Below, piece after piece: positions 1 to 6,479 of a DNA stretch of 11,114 nucleotides (its first letter is position 1; every line of letters starts with the position of its first letter). The notes below the pieces were generated by a model, which saw only the letters and a list, made by a program, of their open reading frames with translations, was not told where the DNA came from and made no database searches. This DNA is from Actinomycetota bacterium. GTDB lineage: Bacteria; Actinomycetota; Actinomycetes; JACCUZ01. Location: assembly GCA_030841195.1 (NCBI GenBank), contig JAVEDA010000518.1, forward strand, positions 1-11,114. Direction: 5' to 3'. The position numbers and the translations under genes are program-made.

Positions 1-132
1 GCCTGGCCGCTGGACGACGGGTGGCGCGACCGGGTGGCCCTGCACCAGCTGCACCCGCTGCTGGTGCACGCCGCCCTGTTCGGCGGCGGCTACGGCCGGC
101 AGGCGGTGTCGGCGGCGGCCGCCTACGCATGA
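1..132 (+). CDS. Fructosamine kinase family protein, C-terminal fragment (5' end outside window)
   Basis: Frame 1 is open from the first base to a TGA at 130-132 and gives 43 residues. The stretch with WRDR, then HQLHPLLVHAALFGGGYG, matches the C-terminal end of the fructosamine/ketosamine kinase family, in which a Tyr/His-Gln-Leu-x-Pro-Leu-Leu-Val-His segment and a Gly-rich FGGGYG close the kinase lobe. Family members phosphorylate sugar amines on glycated proteins or small amines, which destabilises the adduct so that it can be removed. The ATP-binding lobe and catalytic residues lie outside the window, so activity cannot be judged. It ends 67 nt before the next gene, on the same strand. 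The family call rests on a short but distinctive tail. Confidence 0.8.
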   Translation, partial: AWPLDDGWRDRVALHQLHPLLVHAALFGGGYGRQAVSAAAAYA

Positions 133-199
133 TCTCCCGGAGGGGGTTGCGCACCCGCGGCCCCCGGCTCGACAGTGGTCGTCGGAGAGGGGCCGGACG

Positions 200-769
200 G
201 TGGCTGCTGGTGCGGCGGGGAGCAAGGTCGCGGTGGCGCGCCCGGCCGGTCTCTTGGTGCTCCTGCTCGGTGCCGCGGTCGCGGCGGCCACCGGCGCGTA
301 CGCCGGCCTGCACGAGCCCGCCGGCCGGCCGCTGACGACCTTCGGCTTCTCCGGCGTGCTGCAGATGAAGGCGTGGCTCACGTCAGGCGCCGCCGTGCTG
401 CTGCTGGTGCAGCTCACGACCGCGCTGTGGATGTGGGGGCGGCTGCCGGGCGCCGGTCGAGCGCCGGCCTGGGCGAGCCCGCTGCACCGCTGGTCCGGCA
501 CCGTCGCGTTCGTGCTCACCCTCCCGGTCGCGTTCCACTGCATCTGGTCCTTGGGCTTCACCACGGACAGCACCCGGGTGCTGGTGCACGGGCTGGCCGG
601 CTGCCTGTTCTACGGCGCCTACGCGGCCAAGATGCTCGGCCTGCGGGTGCGCGGTCTGCCGGGCTGGGGGCTGCCCGTTCTCGGCGGCACGGTCCTCTCG
701 TCGCTGGTGCTGATCTGGCTCACGTCCGCGCTGTGGTTCTTCACCCGCTCCGGCGTCCCCCTGACCTGA
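200..769 (+). CDS. Five-helix membrane protein, DUF6529 type, possible b-type cytochrome
   Basis: 189 residues from a GTG start with a good Shine-Dalgarno (GGAGAGG, 184-190) about 9 nt upstream. Hydrophobic segments lie at about residues 14-33, 58-80, 98-120, 127-147 and 157-182, so five membrane helices are likely. His96 lies just before helix 3, His113 within it and His130 at the start of helix 4. Such paired intramembrane histidines are typical of haem-b-binding helical bundles (cytochrome b561-like), but haem binding here is inference. The overall pattern resembles the uncharacterised actinobacterial family DUF6529, recalled from memory and not searched. The stop is 13 nt before the Rieske protein start, so the two are almost certainly co-transcribed. 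A role in membrane electron transfer with that partner is the simplest reading. Confidence 0.78.
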   Translation: MAAGAAGSKVAVARPAGLLVLLLGAAVAAATGAYAGLHEPAGRPLTTFGFSGVLQMKAWLTSGAAVLLLVQLTTALWMWGRLPGAGRAPAWASPLHRWSGTVAFVLTLPVAFHCIWSLGFTTDSTRVLVHGLAGCLFYGAYAAKMLGLRVRGLPGWGLPVLGGTVLSSLVLIWLTSALWFFTRSGVPLT

Positions 770-782
770 AGGAGACGCACTC

Positions 783-1229
783 GTGTCGGCACCGGATCGG
801 CGCTCCGTGCTCCGCGGAACCGCCGTGGTCGCCGTCGGCGGCGTGGCGGGCTTCGTGGTGGCGCGCAACAGCGCCGCCGCGAAGGAGCTCGCCGCCGGCG
901 CCGCCGCGAACGCCTACGGGGCGGCCCCACCAGCAGCCGCGGACGACTCAGTGGCCCAGCTGACCGACGTACCGTCCGGCGGTGGCCTGGTCGTGGGCGA
1001 CGTGGTGATCACCCGGGACGGCGACACCGTGCATGCGTTCTCGGCGACCTGCACGCACCAGGGCTGCATCGTCTCGGACGTGACCGACGGCGAGATCCAC
1101 TGCCCCTGCCACGGCAGCGCCTTCGACGCCGCCACCGGCGCGGTGGTGACCGGCCCCGCCACCCGGCCGCTGCCCGTCATCGGTGTCGAAGTGCGTGAAG
1201 GCGCGGTCTTCCGTACGGCGGGTGGCTGA
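783..1229 (+). CDS. Tat-exported Rieske [2Fe-2S] protein
   Basis: 148 residues from GTG, with AAGGAGA at 769-775 as ribosome binding site, overlapping the stop of the preceding gene. The N-terminus has a twin-arginine motif (DRRSVLRG, residues 5-12) followed by a hydrophobic stretch to about residue 26, as in proteins exported folded with a cofactor. The C-terminal half is a Rieske domain. Box 1 is CTHQGC (90-95) and box 2 is CPCHGS (107-112). Cys90, His92, Cys107 and His110 are the expected cluster ligands, and Cys95 with Cys109 the usual disulphide pair. The small size and the absence of a catalytic domain point to an electron carrier, not an oxygenase. Its redox partner is probably the adjacent membrane protein. 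It is not the cytochrome bc1 QcrA, which in actinobacteria is larger with several helices. Confidence 0.92.
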   Translation: MSAPDRRSVLRGTAVVAVGGVAGFVVARNSAAAKELAAGAAANAYGAAPPAAADDSVAQLTDVPSGGGLVVGDVVITRDGDTVHAFSATCTHQGCIVSDVTDGEIHCPCHGSAFDAATGAVVTGPATRPLPVIGVEVREGAVFRTAGG

Positions 1230-1233
1230 CGAC

Positions 1234-1314
1234 ATGCGCTGGCACTCGGGCCCGACCCTGGTGTGGCTGGTCGCCCTCGGCTTCGCCCTCGGTGCGCTGA
1301 TCGCGCTGTCGTAG
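1234..1314 (+). CDS. Small single-helix membrane protein, 26 residues
   Basis: An ATG begins 4 nt after the Rieske stop, and the frame closes with TAG at 1312-1314. The product starts MRWHSGPTL and continues with an uninterrupted hydrophobic stretch of about 17 residues (from Val10 to Ala24), enough for one membrane helix. A GTG in the same frame at 1222 overlaps the Rieske end and would add four residues (V-A-D-D). A purine-rich GGCGGGTGG at 1217-1225 could serve as a weak ribosome binding site for the ATG. It uses the preferred G/C third-position codons (CTG, CTC, GTC, GCC), and nothing else occupies this space. It may be an accessory subunit of the neighbouring redox pair. Function is unknown, and its existence is inferred from composition and spacing only. 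Confidence 0.5.
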   Translation: MRWHSGPTLVWLVALGFALGALIALS

Positions 1315-1321
1315 CCGACCG

Positions 1322-3199
1322 TCAGGTCTGCAGCACGGGGCGCAGCGCGTCCAGCACGGCCGGGTCCTCGATGGTCGAGGGCACCGGCTCGTCGACACCG
1401 TCCGCGATGGCGCGCAGCGACCGCCGGAGGATCTTCCCGGATCGTGTCTTAGGCAGCCCGGCGACGACGTCGACCTGCCGGAACGACGCGACCGCCCCGA
1501 TCTCGTCGCGCACGCGTTGGACGAGCTCGGCCCGGAGCGAGTCCGGGTCGACGTCGACCCCGGCCTTGAGAACCACGAGACCGCGCGGGACCTGACCCTT
1601 CAGCTCGTCGTGCACGCCGATCACGGCGCACTCGGCCACCGCGGGATGGCCGGCGATCACCGCCTCCATCGATCCGGTGGAGAGCCGGTGCCCGGCGACG
1701 TTGATGACGTCGTCGGTGCGCCCCATCACGAACAGGTAGCCGTCCTCGTCGACGTACCCGCCGTCCCCGGTCAGGTAGTAGCCGTCGAAGGCCGCGAGGT
1801 AGGACGCGACGAAACGCTCGTCGTCCCCCCACAGCGTCGGCAGGGTCCCCGGGGGCAGCGGCAGCTTGATGCAGATCGCTCCCTCGGTGCCGCGCGGCAC
1901 CTCGGCGCCGGACGGGTCGAGCACCCGCACGTCGTACCCCGGCACGGGAACCGTGGGCGAGCCCGGCTTGATCGCCATCGGCTCGAGCCCGCGCAGGTTG
2001 GCCGCGATCGGCCAGCCGGTCTCGGTCTGCCACCAGTGGTCGATGACAGGGACCCCGAGGCGCTCGGTGGCCCACTCCCAGGTGTCCGGGTCGAGCCGCT
2101 CGCCGGCCAGGAACAGCGTCCGCAGGCTCGAGACGTCGTACGCCGACAGGAGCCGGCCGGTCGGGTCCTCCTTCTTGACCGCCCGGAAGGCGGTCGGTGC
2201 CGTGAACATCGCCTGCACGGCGTACTCGGAGATGACCCGCCAGAACGCGCCGGCGTCCGGGGTACCGACCGGCTTCCCCTCGTAGAGCACCGTGGTCGCC
2301 CCGACGAGCAGCGGCGCGTAGACGATGTAGGAGTGACCGACGACCCAGCCGACGTCGGACGCGGTCCACCAGACGTCGCCCGGGCCGACGTCGTAGATGT
2401 TGGCCATCGACCAGGTGAGCGCGACCGCGTGGCCGCCGTTGTCGCGCACCACGCCCTTGGGCTTCGCGGTCGTCCCCGACGTGTACAGGATGTACAGCGG
2501 GTCGGTCGCCGACACGGTGACGCACTCCGCCGGCTCGGCTGCAGCGGTGAGGTCATGCCAGTCGAGGTCGCGCGGTGCCGTCATCGCCGCAACCGCCTGT
2601 GGACGTTGCAGGACCACGACGTGGTCCGGCTGGTGCGACGACAGTGACAACGCCCGGTCGACCAGCGGCTTGTACTCGACCACCCGCGCGACCTCGATCC
2701 CGCAGGACGCGGTCACCAGCACCCGGGGCCGAGCGTCCTCCACCCGCGCCGCGAGCTCGCTGGCGGCGAACCCGCCGAACACCACCGAGTGCACCGCGCC
2801 GAGCCGAGCGCAGGCCAGCATCGCCACGACGGCTTCCGGCACCATCGGGAGGTAGATGACGACCCGGTCGCCCTTGCCCACGCCGAGGGACGACAGCGCG
2901 CCGGCGAAGGTCGCCACCTCGGCGAGCAGCTCGGCATAGGTGTAGGTGCGCTTGCTGCCCGTGACCGGGCTGTCATAGACCAGCGCGTTCCGGTCGCCGT
3001 GACCCGCTGCCACGTGGCGGTCGAGGGCGTTCTCGCAGGTGTTCAGCTCGCCGTCGGGGAACCATCGGTAGAACGGCGCGCGTGAGTCGTCGAGCACCCG
3101 GGTCGGCGTGCGGCGCCAGAGCACCGCCGTCGCGGCGTCGGCCCAGAAGGCCTCGGGGTCCTCGATGCTGCGGGTGTAGGTCGCCTGGTAGTCGCCCAT
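1322..3199 (-). CDS. prpE: Acyl-CoA synthetase, propionyl-CoA synthetase (PrpE/ACSS3) type
   Basis: 625 residues, a full-length AMP-forming acyl-CoA synthetase that activates a short-chain acid through an acyl-adenylate and then the CoA thioester. It has an N-terminal ACS-type segment (IEDPEAFW, 12-19), the P-loop TSGTTAKPKGV (240-250), the adenylate motif HWWQTETGWPI (388-398), TGD (477-479), the hinge region GRTDDVINVAGHRLSTG (493-509) and the catalytic-lysine motif PKTRSGKILRR with Lys589. The WASDVGWVVGHSYIVY-like segment and TETGWP favour the propionyl-CoA branch over acetyl-CoA synthetase, which usually has TETGG. Substrate is therefore inferred. Lys589 is the site that protein acetyltransferases modify in homologues. 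The start is ATG with GAGG about 8-9 nt upstream. The gene lies 42 nt after the DivIVA-repeat gene on the same strand, so read-through from that operon is possible. Confidence 0.87.
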   Translation of the reverse strand: MGDYQATYTRSIEDPEAFWADAATAVLWRRTPTRVLDDSRAPFYRWFPDGELNTCENALDRHVAAGHGDRNALVYDSPVTGSKRTYTYAELLAEVATFAGALSSLGVGKGDRVVIYLPMVPEAVVAMLACARLGAVHSVVFGGFAASELAARVEDARPRVLVTASCGIEVARVVEYKPLVDRALSLSSHQPDHVVVLQRPQAVAAMTAPRDLDWHDLTAAAEPAECVTVSATDPLYILYTSGTTAKPKGVVRDNGGHAVALTWSMANIYDVGPGDVWWTASDVGWVVGHSYIVYAPLLVGATTVLYEGKPVGTPDAGAFWRVISEYAVQAMFTAPTAFRAVKKEDPTGRLLSAYDVSSLRTLFLAGERLDPDTWEWATERLGVPVIDHWWQTETGWPIAANLRGLEPMAIKPGSPTVPVPGYDVRVLDPSGAEVPRGTEGAICIKLPLPPGTLPTLWGDDERFVASYLAAFDGYYLTGDGGYVDEDGYLFVMGRTDDVINVAGHRLSTGSMEAVIAGHPAVAECAVIGVHDELKGQVPRGLVVLKAGVDVDPDSLRAELVQRVRDEIGAVASFRQVDVVAGLPKTRSGKILRRSLRAIADGVDEPVPSTIEDPAVLDALRPVLQT

Positions 3200-3241
3200 G
3201 CAGGCATCCTCGTCCGCCCCGGGTGGACACGCCAGGCCCGC

Positions 3242-3817
3242 TCAGTCCGCGGGTCGCGCCTCCTGCTGCTCCGGGGCGGTGCCCTCCCGGCGTACCAGCA
3301 GGAGGTGCTCGACGACCCGGTCCATCGCGTCGTCCACCGCGTCCTCGCGGTAGCCGCCGCGGCGAGGCCGGAACGGAACGTGCCGGACGTCCTCGACCGA
3401 GACCGCGTCGGTGCCGTCGAGCGCGCCGACGACCCGGTCGACGAAGTCGTCGACGTCGTCGACCTGGTAGCCGCGGCGCAGGGTGAACGCGCGCGGGAAG
3501 CGCTTCATGTACGGACCGGTCAGCTCGGCCTTGAGGAAATCCGCCTCCCCCGCGGGGTCGGCCCGGCCACGACGCCCTGCCTGCCGACCCTGCGCGACGA
3601 GGACCCGCTCCTCGAGCGCGTCAAGGTACTCGTCCACCTCGACCACGGCGTAGCCGCCGCGGACCAGCTCGAACCCGGCCTGCCGCACCTCCGACGCCGT
3701 CGGCGGCGGGAACACGCCGCCCAGGGAGACCTCGACGTGGTCGAGGAACGCGTCGACCTGCCGGCAGTGGTAGCCCTTGTGCAGGCGACCCACCCGGGTG
3801 AACCGCCGGTGGCTCAT
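3242..3817 (-). CDS. DivIVA-domain repeat protein
   Basis: 191 residues whose ATG overlaps the rlmN stop as ATGA (3817-3814). No Shine-Dalgarno is visible, so translation is probably coupled to rlmN. The protein carries four copies of a DivIVA N-terminal-like motif, GY followed by a VD-x-FLD-like segment: GYHCRQVDAFLDHVE (15-29), GYAVVEVDEYLDAL (55-68), GYQVDDVDDFVDRV (116-129) and GYREDAVDDAMDRV (155-168). The copies alternate as an A form (F-x-x...GY) and a B form (VR-x-x-x-F...RGGY), so two units of roughly 100 residues are tandemly duplicated. Classical DivIVA/Wag31 has one such motif followed by a long coiled coil that targets curved membranes at poles. Here no long coiled coil is seen. 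A Gly/Arg-rich linker (about 77-91) joins the halves. Role in growth or membrane association is inferred from the motif only. Confidence 0.83.
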   Translation of the reverse strand: MSHRRFTRVGRLHKGYHCRQVDAFLDHVEVSLGGVFPPPTASEVRQAGFELVRGGYAVVEVDEYLDALEERVLVAQGRQAGRRGRADPAGEADFLKAELTGPYMKRFPRAFTLRRGYQVDDVDDFVDRVVGALDGTDAVSVEDVRHVPFRPRRGGYREDAVDDAMDRVVEHLLLVRREGTAPEQQEARPAD

Positions 3818-4953
3818 GCGGTCACCGCGGCCAGCTGACCGCAGGCTCCGTCGATCTCCCGGCCGCGGGTGTCCCGCACGGTGGTGGGGATGCCGTGCGC
3901 CCGCAGCCGCTCGACGAAGGTGCGCTCGACCCGCGGGTCGCTGGCCGTCCACTTCGACCCCGGGGTGGGGTTGAGCGGGATCGGGTTGACGTGCACCCAG
4001 CCGCGGCCCCGCCGGTTGAGCTCGGTGCCCAGCATGTCGGCGCGCCAGGCCTGGTCGTTGATGTCGCGGATCAGCGCGTACTCGATGCTGATCCGGCGCC
4101 CGGTGACCTCGAAGTAGTGCCGCGCCTCGTCCAGCACCTCCGCCACTCGCCACCTGGTGTTGATCGGCACCAGCGTGTCCCGCAGCTCGTCGTCGGGTGC
4201 GTGCAAGGACACGGCGAGAGTGACCGGGAGGCCCTCGGCAGCGAACTTGCGCATCGCGGGGACCAGGCCGACGGTGCTCATCGTGAGGTTGCGGGCCGAC
4301 AGCCCGAGGCCGTCGGGCTGCGGTGCGACCAGGGTGCGCACGGCCTGCACCGCCGACCGGTAGTTCGCCAGCGCCTCGCCCATGCCCATGAACACCACGT
4401 TGGAGATCCGCTGCTGGTGGTCCGGGCCGCCGCTGAACTCGCCGCGACGCAGCATCCGGGCGCCGGCGACGACCTGGTCGACGATCTCCCCGGCCGACAT
4501 GTTGCGGGTGAGACCGGCCTGCCCGGTGGCGCAGAACGGGCAGTTCATGCCGCACCCCGCCTGCGAGGAGACGCACATGGTCACCCGGCCCGGGTAGCGC
4601 ATCAGGACGCTCTCGACGGTCGCACCGTCGAACAGCCGCCAGACGGTCTTGCGGGTCGCGCCGTCGTCACAGTCGAGGTGCCGGACGGCGGTGAGCAGCT
4701 GCGGCAGCATGGCCTCGACTAGTCGGCCGCGGGTGGCCTTGGGGAGGTCGGTCATCTGCTCCTGGTCGTCGGCCAGGTGCTCGAAGTAGTGCGTCGCGAG
4801 CTGGGCGGCCCGGAACGGCTTCTCACCCAGCTCGCCGGCAAGCGCGCGACGGTCTGCCGGGGCGAGGTCGGCCAGGTGCCGCGGCGGCTTGGCGCGGCGG
4901 GGAGCGGTGAAGGTCAGCTCGCCGGGGACGGGGACAGGCCCTCGGGATGTCAT
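3814..4953 (-). CDS. rlmN: 23S rRNA (A2503)/tRNA (A37) C2-methyltransferase, radical SAM
   Basis: 379 residues, normal for RlmN. The radical SAM cluster motif CGMNCPFC places Cys134, Cys138 and Cys141 as 4Fe-4S ligands. GMGE (190-193) is the SAM-binding segment. Cys371 in the C-terminal GACGQL is the methyl-carrying cysteine and Cys127 in MCVSSQ is the resolving cysteine, equivalent to the two mechanistic cysteines of the E. coli enzyme. It methylates C2 of A2503 in the peptidyl-transferase centre and, in homologues, A37 of some tRNAs. Cfr-type resistance enzymes are an alternative, but the gene order and housekeeping context favour RlmN. The ATG follows cdsA by 9 nt, and its ribosome binding site (GAGGA) overlaps the cdsA TGA. 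The 3' end overlaps the next gene by 4 nt. Confidence 0.96.
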   Translation of the reverse strand: MTSRGPVPVPGELTFTAPRRAKPPRHLADLAPADRRALAGELGEKPFRAAQLATHYFEHLADDQEQMTDLPKATRGRLVEAMLPQLLTAVRHLDCDDGATRKTVWRLFDGATVESVLMRYPGRVTMCVSSQAGCGMNCPFCATGQAGLTRNMSAGEIVDQVVAGARMLRRGEFSGGPDHQQRISNVVFMGMGEALANYRSAVQAVRTLVAPQPDGLGLSARNLTMSTVGLVPAMRKFAAEGLPVTLAVSLHAPDDELRDTLVPINTRWRVAEVLDEARHYFEVTGRRISIEYALIRDINDQAWRADMLGTELNRRGRGWVHVNPIPLNPTPGSKWTASDPRVERTFVERLRAHGIPTTVRDTRGREIDGACGQLAAVTA

Positions 4954-4962
4954 TGCCGGTCC

Positions 4963-5856
4963 TCAGGCCGACACGGCCGGCACGAGCCAGCTCAGCAGGA
5001 GGAACGTGACCGGGGCGGCGGGCAGTAGCGAGTCGAGCCGGTCCATGATGCCGCCGTGGCCGGGCAGCAGGCTGCCCATGTCCTTGATGCCCAGGTCGCG
5101 CTTGATCATCGACTCCCCGAGGTCGCCGAGGGTGGCGGTCACCATCACGGCCAGCCCGCAGACGACGCCCTGCCAGGCCTCGCCGTCCAGCAGCGTCGGG
5201 AGCAGCACTGCGCCACCGGCTGCGCAGAACAGTGCTGACCCGGCGAAGCCCTCCCAGGACTTCTTCGGGCTGACGGTCGGCGCCATCGGGTGCTTGCCGA
5301 ACAGCACGCCGGCGACGTAGCCGCCCACGTCGCTGAGCACCGTGAGCACGATGAACACCACGACCCGGTTCGGGCCGTCGTCCGGCCGGAGCAGCAGCAC
5401 CGCGAAGCCGGCGAGGAACGGCAGGTAGAGCGCCGCGAACGTGGCCGCGGTGACGTCCCGGACGTAGCCCTTGGGGTTCTCCGGCGACCGCCACAGCATC
5501 ATGGCGAACACGGTCAGCGCCAGCGCGACGACCATGGCCTCGCTGCCACCGGCGTACGCGGAGACGATGATGGCCGCCGCCCCTACTGCCAGCGGGACCA
5601 CGGGCACCCGGATCCGGCCGGAGCCGAACGCGTTGGTCAGCTCCCAGGCAGCAAGCACGATAGCCACGACCACGACGCCGACGAACGCGGGCTTCCACAC
5701 GTACAGCGACAGCAGGACCACCGCGCCGAGCGCGAGCCCGACGCCGATCGCCGCGGGCAGGTTGCGGCCCGCGCGGGTGCGTCGTTCCGGCGGCGGCACC
5801 GCCTGCATCGGGACGGGCTCGAGCGGGGAGCTGCCGTCCTCCTGTTCGGTGGTCAT
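4963..5856 (-). CDS. cdsA: Phosphatidate cytidylyltransferase (CDP-diacylglycerol synthase)
   Basis: 297 residues. A charged, Pro-rich cytoplasmic N-terminus of about 32 residues is followed by several hydrophobic helices. The CdsA signature is complete near the C-terminus: Ser249, Lys252-Arg253, Lys258-Asp259, then PGHGG (265-269) and Asp272-Arg273-x-Asp275. Asp176 in SDVGGYVAG and the KKSWEG segment (198-203) are further conserved active-site features. The enzyme makes CDP-diacylglycerol from phosphatidic acid and CTP at the membrane, feeding synthesis of phosphatidylinositol, cardiolipin and phosphatidylglycerol. It lies 22 nt after frr. The ribosome binding site before the ATG is weak (CCGGA), so it may depend on coupling to frr. 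Position between frr and rlmN is the standard actinobacterial order. Confidence 0.95.
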   Translation of the reverse strand: MTTEQEDGSSPLEPVPMQAVPPPERRTRAGRNLPAAIGVGLALGAVVLLSLYVWKPAFVGVVVVAIVLAAWELTNAFGSGRIRVPVVPLAVGAAAIIVSAYAGGSEAMVVALALTVFAMMLWRSPENPKGYVRDVTAATFAALYLPFLAGFAVLLLRPDDGPNRVVVFIVLTVLSDVGGYVAGVLFGKHPMAPTVSPKKSWEGFAGSALFCAAGGAVLLPTLLDGEAWQGVVCGLAVMVTATLGDLGESMIKRDLGIKDMGSLLPGHGGIMDRLDSLLPAAPVTFLLLSWLVPAVSA

Positions 5857-5878
5857 GGGGTGATCCGGGAGCCGAGCC

Positions 5879-6436
5879 TCAGACCTCGAGGAGCTCGGCC
5901 TCCTTGTGCTTGAGCAGCTCGTCGATGGCCGCGACGTTCTTCTGGGTGACCTTCTCGAGCTCCTTCTCGGCCCGGGTCACGTCGTCCTCGCCGACCTCGC
6001 CGTCCTTGGCCAGCCGGTCCAGCTCGTCCTTGGCGTGCCGGCGCACGGCGCGGATCGAGATCCGGGCGTCCTCGGCCTTCCGGTGGGCGATCTTGATGAA
6101 GTCCTTGCGCCGCTCCTCGGTGAGCTGCGGGAACGACACCCGGATGATCACGCCGTCGTTGGTCGGGTTCACGCCGAGGTCGGAGTCCCGGATGGCCTTC
6201 TCGATCGCGGGCATCGCGGTCTTGTCGAACGGCGTCAGCGTGAGCATCCGGGCGTCGACGACGTGGAACGACGCGACCTGGTTCACCGGCGTCGGTGCGC
6301 CGTAGTAGTCGACCAGGATCTTGTTGAACATCGAGGGGTTGGCCCGGCCGGTGCGGATGGAGGTGAAGTCGTCCCGCGCGACGGAGACGGCCTTCTCCAT
6401 CTTCTCCTCGGCCTCGAAGAGCGTCTCGTCGATCAC
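5879..6436 (-). CDS. frr: Ribosome recycling factor
   Basis: 185 residues, the usual length. It starts at GTG with a strong AGGAGA about 6 nt upstream. The sequence matches RRF throughout: the N-terminal helix with RTGRANPSMF (28-37), the domain II beta region with YYGAPTPVNQVA (44-55), LTPFDKTAMPAIEKAI (67-82), and the conserved helix segment IRAVRRHAKDELD (128-140) with the basic residues (Arg132/Arg133 region) that contact the ribosome. RRF, with EF-G, splits the post-termination 70S complex so that subunits can be reused. The gene sits 43 nt downstream of pyrH and 22 nt upstream of cdsA on the same strand, so it is part of one transcription unit. Nothing is unusual in length or key residues. 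Confidence 0.98.
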   Translation of the reverse strand: MIDETLFEAEEKMEKAVSVARDDFTSIRTGRANPSMFNKILVDYYGAPTPVNQVASFHVVDARMLTLTPFDKTAMPAIEKAIRDSDLGVNPTNDGVIIRVSFPQLTEERRKDFIKIAHRKAEDARISIRAVRRHAKDELDRLAKDGEVGEDDVTRAEKELEKVTQKNVAAIDELLKHKEAELLEV

Positions 6437-6479
6437 GTCGTCTCCTGCAGGGTTGTCGTAGTCGGGCGGCGGGCGGACA

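Noticed and set aside
146..176. Possible -35/-10 pair (TTGCGC and GACAGT) before the DUF6529-type gene
   Set aside because: Spacing is about 19 nt and both boxes are poor, so the match is not better than chance in this composition.
1517..2647. 376-codon + strand frame antisense to the acyl-CoA synthetase
   Set aside because: The reverse strand encodes a complete, motif-rich enzyme. This frame shows no domain and is a composition shadow.
3818..4576. Longer start for the DivIVA-repeat protein within rlmN
   Set aside because: The extension is the rlmN sequence read in another frame. The ATGA overlap and the first motif begin at 3817.
6143..6152. TGATCACG within frr resembling half of the 10270-10295 palindrome
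   Set aside because: It has no partner arm nearby and lies in a conserved coding segment, so it is coincidental.
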